Assembly: GCA_032622095.1 (NCBI GenBank)
Contig: CP136069.1
Location: 105,676,278 to 105,740,277 of the forward strand
From: Siphonodentalium dalli
Taxonomy: Eukaryota > Mollusca > Scaphopoda > Gadilida > Siphonodentaliidae
Reading direction: 5' to 3'
DNA: 64,000 nt
The notes beneath the pieces were generated by a model, which saw only the letters and a list, made by a program, of their open reading frames with translations, was not told the origin of the DNA and ran no database searches. The translations under genes and the position numbers were made by a program. This document shows positions 9,431 to 20,240 of this stretch, one piece after another; the stretch's first letter is position 1; each line of letters begins with the position of its first letter.

Positions 9431-12025
9431 ATGACATGCCCAGTTTATTCAGTTCAGTATTTACAAATTCTAGCCAGGGGATTTTCACATTTTCTAGAAT
9501 GCGTACATTCATCATTATATTGTAAAGCATAAAAGGGAGTCGGGTGCTTTCCATCGTGATTATTCTGCTCCAGAACATTAATAATTTAGTTTTTATTGTC
9601 AGAGAAATTGGTTTAATTCCCAGCTCCCCGTAAATGAACACTTCCGGTGTGGTCTTGTTTAGGTTAAATATGAATCTCAAGAACCATGTTTCTAGTTTCC
9701 GGAAGCACTCTAAGTTTTCAAAGCCCCATATCTCGGCTCCATATGTCATAATCGGCACGATTGATTTTTCATAGATATCTAGAATCGTTTCGACGGACAG
9801 TTTGTTACTTCGCGAGGTGTTAATCAAAGCATACATTGCCTTCTTGACATTACTGCACCGTGTGTTTCTTTCAGTTGCGAAGTTACCGTTTTTATTGAAT
9901 TCTGTGCCTAGATATTTATAAGTGTTTACGGTTTCAATTATGTCGGTATTTATGTGGAATTCAATATCTTTATTTCTGCTTCGTTTTTTACCAAAAATTA
10001 CGATGTTCGTTTTTGATGGGTTAATTTTTAGTTTCCAGATGTTGCAGTATTGTGCAAATCTGTTTAGTGAATGTTGAAGGCCTTCCTTTGAGTTGGATAC
10101 GAGTACGGTGTCATCTGCATATAACAATATAAGAAGTTTCAGGTAATATCCCGTGTCAGATTTTCTCACTTTATGCAAGTCGAAACCGTTACACCCGTGC
10201 CATGCCAGGTAGTCATGTACGTCATTGAGGTAGAGAGAGAAAAGTATCGGTGAAAGACAGTCACCTTGTTTTACTCCAATGGAACTATGGAATAAACTAG
10301 ATATGTTATCATCTACTCTCACGCACGTTTTCATATTTTGGTATAGACCTTTTACAGCTCGAAGTATGTTTCCAGATAAATGGTAGTGTTGTAATTTGCC
10401 CCATAGACCTTTCCTCCAAACTGTATCGAACGCTTTAGTAAAGTCAATAAATGCACAGAAAAGGTTATCTTTGTTCAAATCAGCTAATTTGATGAGGGCG
10501 TGGAGGTTGAACATATGGTCTGTTGTGCTATAGCCTTTCCGGAATTCTGATTGAAATTTATTCATGTCTATGAATTTGGATATACGCTTACAAAGAATAC
10601 TAGTGTATACTTTTGACATACAACTGAGGAGAGTTATTTTCCTATAGTTATCGGCATCCAGAGGATCTTTTCTGTTTTTGAAAATAGGTCTTATGACCCC
10701 GATGGTCCAGTCTCTAGGTATAACGCCGGTTTTAAAAATAACATTAAAATACATGGTATAAAAATCGCCTAGAAACTGCCAGCTATGTTTGATATATGAA
10801 TTTTCAATATTATCTAGTCCGGGTGCTTTGTTGCTTTTTAGCATTTTGATGGAACTCTCAATTTCATCTTTTGTGATGGGTCCATTTAGTTGTTTTTCGC
10901 CAATCAAGTTAGTTGGTTGACTAGTATAAGCCATATTGTATGAATCGCAACTTGTCTCTGTTAATGACAATAACTCGGAGTCTTCTTTTTCAAAATGTGA
11001 TTTAAAGGTATTGGCGTTTGGGCAGGGTAAAATACGTGTCCTTTTCGGTTTGTGAATATCTTTAATTAGTTTCCAAAAGTCCTTACTACTTTGGGTTCGG
11101 AAATTATGTACTTTTGCTCGTATGCCTGCGTTGTATTTTATTCTGCTTTTAGTCAGTGCTACTTTATATGAGTTTCTGCTTCTGATCATATTTAATTTAT
11201 TTTCAACCGTCGGGTGAGCGCGGTATATTTTGCGGTCCCGTCTGTACGTTGTTCGCGAGCGTGCGCAGTCATAAGTGAACCAAGGGGGGCTACTCTTCCT
11301 TGGCTTCGGTCCGCTGGATTGCGACTTTGTTGTTAGTGTCGACTGCAGAAGACTGTTTAAATCACTCGTGATAGAATTAATCTTATTGGCGGTGTCTGTC
11401 TCATTGCACGACGCCAGCCGAGTAATATCGGCGTTGAGAGCGGTCAGTTCTGTTGCTTTTGTGCGCAAATTGGTCACAAATGAGTGAACATTAAATCGCG
11501 GTCTCTTTCGAGTGGCCCTTCTATTTTGTTTTGTTTGGGACGCGGCGGGCATGACTGATTGGCCGGCAGTTTGTTTTAGGTGATCAAATTTACAGTTCAC
11601 TACCAGTCCGCTATGTGCGTCTGAAGTTAAACTGTTATGATCGAGAACAATCAGGTGAGTAATTAAATTAAACATGTTTGGTGTACTAATGACATAATCA
11701 ACTGTACTGACGTATTTACATGTGTTGTGACCTGAGTCATTACCTTTGCGCCCATTTAGGATTACCATGTCGTTCTGATCACATAAGTGCAATAATTTGC
11801 CACCGGAGTTATTTGATCGAGAGTCTGAGTTCACTCGATCAACTGTCAAGTTACCAATGCCGTATTCAGTCGCTATTCTGCTCGCATAATTGCTGTCGTT
11901 TAAAGTCCCAGTTCTAGCATTGAAATCTCCGGCGGTGATTACATGGTCGTGATTGATAATTTTTTCCATAATCGAGATAGTTAAATTTTCGAACATATCA
12001 TTTTTGTAAAAGGCCATCGCATAGG
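9408..12025 (-). pseudogene. LINE-1 ORF2: endonuclease C-terminal part plus reverse transcriptase
   Basis: Open frame on the 3' side of the SINE insertion. It resumes in the endonuclease, with GDFNARTG (about 11,910) and SDAHSGLVV. RT blocks follow: CAFIDFTKAFDTVW (about 10,440), GVKQGDCLSPILFSLYLND, the catalytic YADD (about 10,110) and YLGTEF. The enzyme nicks target DNA and copies the element RNA by target-primed reverse transcription. The reading frame continues into the SINE tail, so the first few codons upstream are not element sequence. No stop lies within the RT domain. Confidence 0.88.
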
Positions 12026-12244
12026 TGATTGATTGATTGGGGTTTATTGTCGCTTTAGCCACTAAGGCCATATCACGACATTGCCAGTTTTAGTGGTGGA
12101 GGAAATCCGCACACTTGCGACTAATCTAACAGTGATTTCAATGGCTGATAAACTCGTCAACCATGTGCGGCAAACCACCGGCCATCGGCGAGTAACTGGC
12201 AACTCCACCAGATAACGATTTCGAGTTACAAAGTCCACGATGGA
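12026..12244 (-). mobile_element. SINE inserted in LINE-1 endonuclease
   Basis: A 219-bp insertion on the minus strand ends in the SINE-like tail AAACCCCAATCAATCAATCA. It is flanked by ATAGG at 12,021-12,025 and by ATAGGATAGG at 12,245-12,254, giving a 5-bp target duplication. It breaks the endonuclease between the N-terminal part (12,245-12,588) and GDFNARTG. A tRNA-like head is suspected but I could not assign clear A and B boxes. The repetitive CAAT tail suggests mobilisation by a partner LINE. Confidence 0.7.
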
Positions 12245-12588
12245 ATAGGATAGGACTGTCCGTCCTCTCCATGAAATGCACACCAGAGAACTGTCTCACA
12301 ATCGTCATCAATTATCGAGAAGGCTTCTCGGTACTGATCCTTTACCGCTATACATAATCCGCCGGATCTTACACGAGAAGATTTCTTACGATTTTTGATG
12401 CCGATGATGTGATAGTTCTCAATTTCAATTATATCGATATTGTCAGTTTTGGTCTCCTGTAGAAAAATAATATCAAATTTATTCAAAATCTCTGTGAATT
12501 CCGGATCTTCGAGTTTTGATCTCAGTCCGCAAATGTTAATAGACAAAAGATTTAGATTAATGCATTCATTTTTCCCTCCCGGGCTTTC
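12245..12588 (-). pseudogene. LINE-1 ORF2 N-terminal endonuclease fragment
   Basis: Starts directly after the ORF1 stop and is in the same frame as ORF1, with no ATG before the endonuclease. The endonuclease begins LSINICGLRSKL (about 12,512-12,547) and carries FLQETKTD with the catalytic Glu, followed by RSGGLCIAV. It is cut off by the SINE at 12,244. The lack of a start codon suggests readthrough or another coupling mechanism from ORF1, or a mutated copy. Confidence 0.8.
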
Positions 12589-14163
12589 CTATGTTATCAC
12601 GGCCCCTGTGTTAGTGTTGGGCTGGGGTGTATAATTGGCTGGACTAGGACCTGTGAATACGGTGGGGGTATTTTGCACATTTCTACTAAAGTTTATAGTT
12701 TGTTTTGTCACTGTCTCTGTGTTGTTTGATTGTCTGTCACTGTCTGCTGGTTTTCTCGCACCACCGCGACCACGACCACGACCGCGTCCTCTGGGGTTGA
12801 ACGGCGGAGGTATGAATGGCGGTCCTTTCGGCTTGGAGTTTTCCGCTGCTGTCATAGCGAATGACAGACTGGGCGTGTTTGTCCTGATGGGTTTCAACAG
12901 TTTGCGCGGCTGTTGACCCTGTTGCTGCCGCTGCGATTTCTTCTCACTTTGTTGTTGTGGTTGCTGCATCTGTTGTTGTTGTTGTTGTTGCTTCGGCGCC
13001 TGTTGTGTCGAGGTCGGGGCTTCCTGTTGGTAATTTGACCTGTATGGGTGTTTCCCTTCGGGCTTCACGATTTTATTATCCACGTAGAGTCTATCAGCGA
13101 CCACCCTTGCTTCCTGTCCCCTTTCCCTTGTGGTTTTAGCTATTGGGTTCAATACTTCCTTTCTGTAAGTATTTACTACTTTTGGAAAATGTTCATTTAT
13201 AAAGTAGTTTGAACCCTTCAGCAACCCACTTTTCTTTCTGACTAGTTCTCGATCTTTGTGGTTTGAAAATTTCACTGAGATAGGGCGGCGTTTATCTTTT
13301 TGGTATTGACCCATCCTGAATGCTTTGTCGATTTCTATGCGGCCTTTTATGTCTAGCATTTGTCTGAAAAATTGGGCTATGACCGTTATTGTTTTTGTTG
13401 TGCCGTTAGATTCATGTTCCATTTCGTCGATACCGTTGATAATTAAGTTGTCTTGTTTGATCTCGATCTGCAGATCGGTGACCTGTTCAAGCACGTATTG
13501 TGTTCGCTTGTCGATTAGATCAATCATTGCTCTATCCTTAATTTGTGCGATTGCCTTTTGTTGTACAATGTTTTCGAGCTGTGAATGTTTTGTCTCTATG
13601 TGTCCAACGCGTCCAGTAAGTGAGTGTATGGCAGTGTTTATATTATTTAATTTACAGCTGATTTCGCGCACTTCCTTAGCCAGAGAATCAATTGCACCCA
13701 CTTTGTCACACACTTTCGTCATTGTATTAACGAGGAAATCTATTTTCGCCTCTTGTGTGTCGTATGGGGCCGGGGGTCTTGTGTCGGTTTGACTCCCGAA
13801 AAGATACACGTCATCTAGAGATGCTGAGTGAGAAATTTGTCTCGGAGCAATATAATCTGAATTGTGTGTTGGTATCGAGCTGTTGTTTGTATGGTTAATT
13901 GTTCCATATGCGAATATGTCGGCGTTGAATTTTGGCAGCTCCGAAGCGAACGAAAAATTGGGCTGACTTTGAGTTTCCATCTCGCGATCTATCTCGTTAG
14001 ATTTGTTGTCCATTTGTGTTTGGTTTTGGCTTGCATGTACATCTACATTTAGAATATCTGTGTGGACATCAGAGCCATTGACTGCGTCCAGACTTTGACG
14101 GATAGTACGTGGTAAGTTTGATTCATCATCGGTCGGCCTCTGGATTTCGCCAGTCGCCGCCAT
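12589..14163 (-). CDS. LINE-1 ORF1 RNA-binding protein
   Basis: 524 residues from an ATG at 14,161-14,163. The N-terminal third is Ser/Asn/Asp-rich and probably disordered. A coiled-coil follows (about residues 145-230: LAKEVREISCKLNNINTAIH and on), then an L1-ORF1-like RNA-binding region (NLIINGIDE, RRPISVKFSNHKDRELV, INEHFPKVV). The tail is Gln-rich, then RGRGRGRGGARKP. By analogy it coats element RNA as a trimeric chaperone. It terminates at TAG (12,589-12,591), and the following codons remain open in the same frame into the endonuclease. The frame is intact. Confidence 0.8.
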   Translation of the reverse strand: MAATGEIQRPTDDESNLPRTIRQSLDAVNGSDVHTDILNVDVHASQNQTQMDNKSNEIDREMETQSQPNFSFASELPKFNADIFAYGTINHTNNSSIPTHNSDYIAPRQISHSASLDDVYLFGSQTDTRPPAPYDTQEAKIDFLVNTMTKVCDKVGAIDSLAKEVREISCKLNNINTAIHSLTGRVGHIETKHSQLENIVQQKAIAQIKDRAMIDLIDKRTQYVLEQVTDLQIEIKQDNLIINGIDEMEHESNGTTKTITVIAQFFRQMLDIKGRIEIDKAFRMGQYQKDKRRPISVKFSNHKDRELVRKKSGLLKGSNYFINEHFPKVVNTYRKEVLNPIAKTTRERGQEARVVADRLYVDNKIVKPEGKHPYRSNYQQEAPTSTQQAPKQQQQQQQMQQPQQQSEKKSQRQQQGQQPRKLLKPIRTNTPSLSFAMTAAENSKPKGPPFIPPPFNPRGRGRGRGRGGARKPADSDRQSNNTETVTKQTINFSRNVQNTPTVFTGPSPANYTPQPNTNTGAVIT

Positions 14164-14180
14164 ATTTGTTTACTGTTTCT

Positions 14181-15160
14181 AGGGCTGGGCGTGGCTTAAC
14201 GATATTCAAACTTCAAACGGTTTGATCCAAAGAATTTTGAAGTCAAATTTAACGGTTGTCGTACCTTTATTGGAATTATTGGTTTAGTCCGTGTAATCCA
14301 TATCATATAGGCATGTAACAGAACGATTCTTGGAACGATCGCGCATGTGAATTATGATGTTTTAAACAAATTATTCCTCTCCAAGATTACTGTGCGATTC
14401 ATTTCACGCATGCGCGTGTCGTGCATTACTGTCATCACCTCGCTGACGCCAACCGTGACAAAACATTTCAATAAAAACCCTGCGATCCTATGTTGAATCA
14501 GATTAGCAAGCAGCCGGCTAATTGCGTTCGCGCGATGCAAAACCTGGAAGCTCGTCGCCTTATTAGGGTAGATTGGTTCAATCAGTTATCTCGAGCGAAA
14601 TGACATGCCGCTGAAATTTCTGCGCGGCCAATTCTTTGCGAGACGGGAATCTATTGAATCTGCGTCAGCCTAACAGGGGCATATTCGTTAAGCAATATAT
14701 CTGGAGGGAAATTAAATGCAGCTAAAAGGCAGGCTCGTTATTACAAAACGCCATAACCAAAGACCGGCATAAAGCACGCTATCGTGCTATGCATCGTTGG
14801 AAAGGGCACACCCTGGGCTATTTAACTGGGTTAATTTGATTGTGAAGTAGGCACGTTTGCGTTGTGTTATTTTCGCATATATCTTTTGTGAAAACGGTTA
14901 TCATTATTTATATGTATGATAATTCACACAATGCCTACATACCATGCACGCAGACTCATTTGACTGCTGAACTAATTACGAACAATTGCACTCAAGTGCA
15001 ATCGCGCTTTGCTCAAGTCAAATTGCGCTAAAATTAAGCAAAATTGCGCTGTGCATACGCGATCCAGCGAGATCACTGTAACCAACGAACTAGTACCAGC
15101 GTAGTTTCGGCGGTCAAATGCACACGCTTGGACTATTGCGCTGGGGGACAAAATTGCACA
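14181..15160. other. Intergenic region without recognisable genes
   Basis: Moderately GC-richer than its surroundings. Contains 'gggctgggcgtggc' next to the LINE-1 5' end and short inverted words such as CGCATGCGCG near 14,405. I see no conserved coding pattern, tRNA or terminal repeat. Confidence 0.5.
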
Positions 15161-15385
15161 GTGGTCACGATTGCGCTGCATTGCACTGAAGCGCAATTGC
15201 ACTGAGGTGCGACGAAATTGCGCTGCACTCAAGCGCAATTGTACTGCGGTTCGGCTACATTGCACCACGCTCAAGCGCAATTGCACTGTGGTTCGGCTAC
15301 ATTGCACCACGCTCAAGCGCAATTGTACTGCGGTGCGGCGACTTTGCGAAGAACTGAAGCGCAATTGAACTGCGGTGCACATAAG
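15161..15385. repeat. 42-bp minisatellite
   Basis: Tandem units of 42 bp built on AAGCGCAATTGTACTGCGGT; the AAGCGCAATT word starts at 15,231, 15,273 and 15,315, with diverged units on both sides. Because 42 is a multiple of 3, all frames stay open and produce Cys/Arg-rich repeat peptides on both strands. I treat those as by-products. Confidence 0.85.
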
Positions 15386-16093
15386 CGCGATGCCATTTAT
15401 TTACATATGACTTTCCCATTTGTCATACACATGTGTCACACCTGAGCCCAGTTATGATTATAAAAACACAAAGTTAAATGACTGACTTACTGGTTTTATT
15501 TTTGCCTGAAAACGCTTCAGTTGTCCTCCGTGTCTACTTCCGAATTTTCTAGGTGGTAGGAACAGCGGAAAGGGTAGAACCCGGTTGTAGGTTTGACGCA
15601 AAAGACCCCAATTGACACACGGCGTTAGACTGAGTGTGTGTGTGTGTGTGTGTGAGGGTGTGTGAGGGTGTGTGTGTGTGTGTGTGTGTGGCCGCGATGG
15701 ATTCTAAAACGGCTGGACCGATTTCGACGAAACTTGGTACGGGCACGTAATATCACCCGGGAACCAACATAGGCCCATCCATTTGTTCGTGCGGCGTGAC
15801 ATTCACCTTCAAAACTCATATATCCAGATCCACTGAGCCGCAGTGCTAAATTGCCTTACAATGAACGCTCTTTATTAATCCCATATTCGGGTTGGTTAAC
15901 CTAACAACGCTCTTTATCTGTATATGAGGCTGGCGAAGGGTTTGTTGTTCGACGCAACGCTTCGACTTGAGACATTCTTTTTGTTAATTCAGACTGTTGA
16001 CTGTTTTATAGTTTGTGAATTCAGACTGTTGACTGTTAGTTTACAATGAGCATTTATTTTCCACACCTCGCTTAGTGCGAAGTCCTGTACAGT
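15386..16093. other. Intergenic repeat-derived region with (TG)n
   Basis: Holds a TG/TGAGGG microsatellite (15,634-15,690), a repeat-type phrase 'ggctggaccgatttcgacga', and two copies of AACGCTCTTTAT (15,864 and 15,906). A near-direct repeat of TTCAGACTGTTGACTGTT occurs at about 15,989 and 16,020. No gene seen. Confidence 0.55.
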
Positions 16094-16142
16094 TACGCTT
16101 CTCGGCCTTTTGGCTAAGATCAAAGTGTGGTATCTGTTCTTC
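16094..16142 (+). pseudogene. U2 snRNA 5' fragment
   Basis: About 48 nt match the universally conserved 5' end of U2 snRNA (CGCTTCTCGGCCTTTTGGCT then AAGATCAAAGTGTGGTATCT and GTTCTT), including the branch-point recognition region. The AAAGTG spelling is the protostome-like form; GTGTGG for GTGTAG is a difference. The match ends exactly where the 3' tail of LINE-2 (antisense) begins. It is a fragment, not a functional gene. Confidence 0.85.
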
Positions 16143-16282
16143 TGAATTGAATTGAATTGTTTATTAGCAAAGTCAACATCTAAGTTGCAACATGCCATAC
16201 AACGTATTTACACAACATGTTTTCTGAAATGGTTTAATTCATATAATATTTACATTATATATAATATAATGTAATACTGGCT

Positions 16283-16777
16283 TCATGGTAACTTTATAAA
16301 CGCTAATTTTAAGAAAATGCTCACTCTTTTCAATATACTTATGTTAAGCAGTGACAGCAGTCTGTAGAATTTATTTCTGTTAGGGTTTTCCCAGTAATAC
16401 TTCGGTATATAGGTTTCTCGCAGATCGTTGAGTTCAGTACACAAACTAACAAAATGGTATTCATCACATACATTTTCGCCACATAACGGGCATTTCGTGT
16501 CTTTACATGTGCTTTTATTCCATCTGCATTGCTCTACCGGTAGTCTGTGATTGGCTGTTCTAAATTTCAGTAAATACGTAGCTAGATCAGATGGCATATA
16601 TACTAAGTATCGGCTCAATCTGACAGAATCCTTTATGTTTCGATAAAATATGGCACGGCTTGAAATAGACATATTTAGAATGCCGAAGAGGCAGCATGTG
16701 TGTTGCTCTATTAATTTAGCTTTCATGTGTTTCATGTCTGTCTTGCTTAGTGGTGACTGCATGATTCTTCCACGCAC
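16283..16777 (-). pseudogene. LINE-2 RT C-terminal domain
   Basis: 164-codon frame carrying the C-terminal part of the LINE-2 protein: TANHRLPVEQCRWNK-like context followed by a CPLCGENVCDEYHFVSLC zinc motif (C-x2-C...H-x4-C). It overlaps the next upstream fragment by 62 bases in another frame, so a frameshift separates them. Confidence 0.75.
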
Positions 16778-17192
16778 TTTCCATATTTACTTCTCGCAGA
16801 GTTTCTTTGATAAACGAAATCCATTTAATCTTGTTTTGTAGTATGGCATCACCATCATTGAGATACCTGAGTAGAAGGAATACATTTTTAGCTAATTCTG
16901 ATCCTTCGTGCGATACTAGTTTTGACCAATATGATATTGCTCGGCACTTAATTTCGATCATTACGGGGTATCTTCCCAATTCTGCATATACCATGTAGTT
17001 TGGTGTGCTAGACTTCATTGTTGTGATAATTTTGCAGAATTTAAGATGTATGGTCTCCAAAATTTGAGTTTTCTCGAAACACCAAACTTCACCACCATAC
17101 AGCATAATCGGCATAATCATAGAGTCAAACAATTTAAACATAATATCTAGAGGCAGCTGCAGCTTTCTTGTTCTATTCAAAGGGCCATACAT
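16716..17192 (-). pseudogene. LINE-2 RT thumb/connection fragment
   Basis: 158 codons corresponding to the region after the RT palm. They include MPIMLYGGEVW and YMVYAELGRYPV, segments conserved at the same place in LINE-1 (IMTYGAEIWGF) and LINE-3 (ILLYGCEIWGF). Frameshifted relative to the fragments on both sides. Confidence 0.75.
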
Positions 17193-17288
17193 GGCTCTCG
17201 TTGCTGTATTCTGGGTCTGTTTAATCGATTGACAGAATCTACCATTGTAAAAGAATTTAATACCGAGGTATTTAAATTCTTTTAGAAT

Positions 17289-18545
17289 TTATATTTCTTG
17301 GCCCCGATAAGTGAATATTGGTAAGTTCTTTGACAATTTGTTAGTAAAAATTACCATTTTCGTTTTCACTGTATTTACTTGGAGGTTCCATGCCTCGGCA
17401 TAATCTGCGAATGCTGAAAGTGCACGATGCATATTGTCCTCCGAGTCTGAGAGGATCACGGTATCGTCTGCATATAATAAACACAATATATTTATAAAAC
17501 AGCCAATATGTTCAAAATATTTCGCATCAAAATAGTTCAAGTTTGAGATTGCGCAGACGCTCAGAAAACTTTGTATATCATTCACAAACAAAGAAAATAA
17601 AAGAGGTGACATTGGTTCACCTTGAAATAAGCCAATCTGGCTAATAAAGAAGTCTGATTGCGAATTATTGTTTTTCACACATAATTTTATATTGTCGTAC
17701 ATGCTTCGTATTACCTGTAGTATCTTACCGTTTATATCTGCTTGCATAAGTTTCAACCATAGAGCATCTCTCCACACAGTATCAAATGCTGTGCGGAAGT
17801 CAATAAAAGTACAAAATAGCTTTCGTCCGCTCTGCAGGTATACGTTTATTAGAGCATGTAGAATAAATATATTATCTATTGTTGAGTGACCCTTACGAAA
17901 ACCTGTCTGAATTTTATTTATCAGGTCATTGTCTTCTGCAAATGACGATATTCGATTATTAATAATGGATGTAAAAAGTTTAGCAAAACAACTTAGAAGG
18001 GTGATTCCTCTATATGATTCCGGTAAATTTGGGTCCCCGGATCCTTTGAGGATGGGTTTTATCATCCCAACAGCCCATTGTTTTGGAAAATGCCCACTAC
18101 TCAAAATGAGATTAAAAAAGCTGACATAAATGCTCATCATTTCACCAAACGATTCTTTGATATATTCGTTCAAAATTTGATCCGCCCCTACTGCCTTGCC
18201 GTTCTTGAGCTTGCTTACAGCACTAACAATCTCTTCTTGTGTTATAGGTCTATTTAGATGCGACTCGTAATGTTCGTTGAAGTCCATATTTACATAGTCA
18301 GAAACATTCGATTCATCATTACGGTCGTTTAGGTTTAAATCCTTAAAGTACTCCACGAATTGTTCTATTGTGACGTTTCCTCTGCATTTTTTTGGCTGGT
18401 TGTCGGAACACATTTTGTCAAGTCTGTCCCAGAATGACTTACCTGAATACTTAGATGCATCTCGAAGTTCTGAAACCTGCTTTACTCTCATTTCTTTAAT
18501 TTTTCTATCCATAACCCCTCTATACTTCGCGCAAGATTGTTTCAT
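17289..18545 (-). pseudogene. LINE-2 reverse transcriptase palm and fingers
   Basis: 418 codons covering RT blocks: KNGKAVGADQILNEYIK, FRKGHSTIDNIFILH, FCTFIDFRTAFDTVW, GLFQGEPMSPLLFSLFVND and the catalytic YADD (about 17,470). An ATG at 18,543-18,545 falls inside the protein, so it is not a true start. The endonuclease and ORF1 are missing through 5' truncation. The frame ends at 17,289 with a stop that other family members lack. Confidence 0.85.
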
Positions 18546-18575
18546 TTTATCCTTATCTATAATAGATTTTGTTAT

Positions 18576-20240
18576 ATCAGATCAGCGCCTGATAGGGGAC
18601 TTCGAGGTTGGTTTGAGGAGAATGGTGGACGGAAGAATCACCTTCTAAACATCATTGTCCACAGGCCGAAATTTTGGTTAAAGCCGTGTAACAGACGTTT
18701 GGTTTATTATACTTCCATATTTTAATATGGAAGTATATTGTTATTCCTATTTTTTTTTTTTTTTTTCATTATTTATAGTTCTTAATATATTTTGTAACTC
18801 TTATATCTCAGACAGTTTAAAAGGTAGAACATTGGAATTTGGTAGGTATATGCACCTTACCAAGTTACATGGAATCGAAACATTTAGGTTTGTGTCCTAA
18901 CTTGATTTCCAGAGTTATGGCCCTTAAACACAAAAAATGTAAAACGTTTGTGCCCAGATCGTCTTTTATACGAAGCCAAACAGCTGAATTCGGTTCTCGT
19001 AATCGTGTTAACTAACGAAAGGGTAAGAATCGGGGAAATTTTCACCAAGGTCCGAACACAATTTGTTGACCTGGGGAGGGGTGCAAAATTTGTCAATTTT
19101 TTTCTTGTCACCGATTCCAACCATTTGTACTGTCGTGTATCTATACGACGTACTGATGCTACTCGTGAAAAAATTTTGTAAATCGATTGAGAAATTTCCA
19201 AGTTATAACAAATCGAAAAATGTACTAATAAAGTCCATGTGTAGAAAGTGCTTGTGTCCAGATCTTCTCCTAGACGAAGCGCAACAACTAGATTTGGTCT
19301 ATGTGAGCGTCTTAAACATAGACAGAAGACGAAACCAGGAAATTTTGACAAAGGTCCGCTCAAACCTAACCCCGTTTACCAACTGTTAACAAAGAAATTG
19401 TCTATTCAAAATGTAATACACGAACTATGAACGAATGTTGTACATGCTCACATCTCAATAAACAAACTAGCCGTATCAAAGACGCGGCTGTACCTTTCAT
19501 CACGTCTTGATTCATAAATTTCCAGTTATGCTACACACGAAACGGAGTCGCCTTTTGGGGAAACCAGAGTCCAAACGGGTCCAAATCAACCTGTTCCAAA
19601 AAAGTGGTTCATTTTGTTTTCACTTTTTGAAAAAGGCTCCATTATTTCAACCTAAACTTTTGGACTTAGAAAATAATTTTTTCTTAGTCAAGTGAAAAGA
19701 GCTCTTCACAAAATTTCCGCTTATATATATAATATATATTTTCTATATATATACGCCAAAAAATTGTCACTCCCCTCTCTACGGCTCCGGCTACGCGCTG
19801 CATCTCATATACAACCAAACAAAATACAAAAATTACATTGATGGGATCAAACAAGGCTTAGTTATACTATGTAATCTTATACTAACGTAAAGACGACGTA
19901 TATCAAATTATTTCATTTGCGATAACAACGATAAACACATAGAAAAATGCAAACATCATCATTTTCGTAATAACAATTTGTATATTGTTTTTCACCGTAG
20001 AATATTGCAAATGGTCATTCAATTCTTTCTGTTAGTATATGTCTGCCAAATTAGAAATGACTCCCTTTATACTTTCACAAAATAAAACACCACTGATAGG
20101 TTCGTGCGCCGTCATTTAAGTCTTGTCAACAAGCAAACGTGAAACAAACGCTCATTATTCCTACCATATATATAGGGAATGCACTTACAGAGAACGCTCT
20201 TTTCTGTTCGGTTACGTTCATACCCCATGTGGATTGCTTT
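18576..20240. other. Intergenic region with diverged direct repeat
   Basis: No supportable gene. A small hairpin lies at 18,711-18,734 (ACTTCCATATTTTAATATGGAAGT). A diverged direct repeat of about 300 bp spans 18,890-19,390: 'gtgcccagatc' (18,950) matches 'gtgtccagatc' (19,254), and 'caaggtccg' matches 'caaaggtccg'. CGCTC words near 20,148 and 20,193 belong to the recurrent AACGCTCTTTATT motif. Confidence 0.5.

Larger units (their letters stand above)
8888..14180 (-). mobile_element. LINE-1: non-LTR retrotransposon, near full length, damaged
   Basis: Minus-strand element with ORF1 (RGG/coiled-coil), then an apurinic-type endonuclease, reverse transcriptase and a C-terminal zinc motif. The 3' tail (8,888-8,929) on the minus strand is an A-rich AAAAC/AAC series. 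The 5' end is near 14,180 and not sharply defined. Lesions are a SINE inserted in the endonuclease region (12,026-12,244) and a frameshift near 9,415. Clade placement among CR1/L2-like elements is inference from the C-terminal motif and ORF1 type. Confidence 0.85.
16143..18575 (-). mobile_element. LINE-2: 5'-truncated non-LTR retrotransposon
   Basis: Minus-strand element keeping only the reverse transcriptase and C-terminal domain, split over three frames by lesions near 17,200-17,290 and 16,716-16,777. Its 3' tail on the minus strand is a short AATTC pentamer series (16,143-16,160) that joins directly to the U2 snRNA fragment. The 5' boundary is near 18,550-18,580 and uncertain. Related to LINE-1 and LINE-3 but clearly a separate family. 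Confidence 0.82.

Noticed and set aside
12062-12283. 73-codon minus ORF
   Set aside because: It is the SINE insertion read through in a chance frame, not part of the LINE-1 protein.
18571-18610. Definite second half of a U2 snRNA gene
   Set aside because: TATCAG and CTGATA are spaced as in stem IIa, but the loop and following bases do not match well enough. Kept only as a weak suggestion in the findings.
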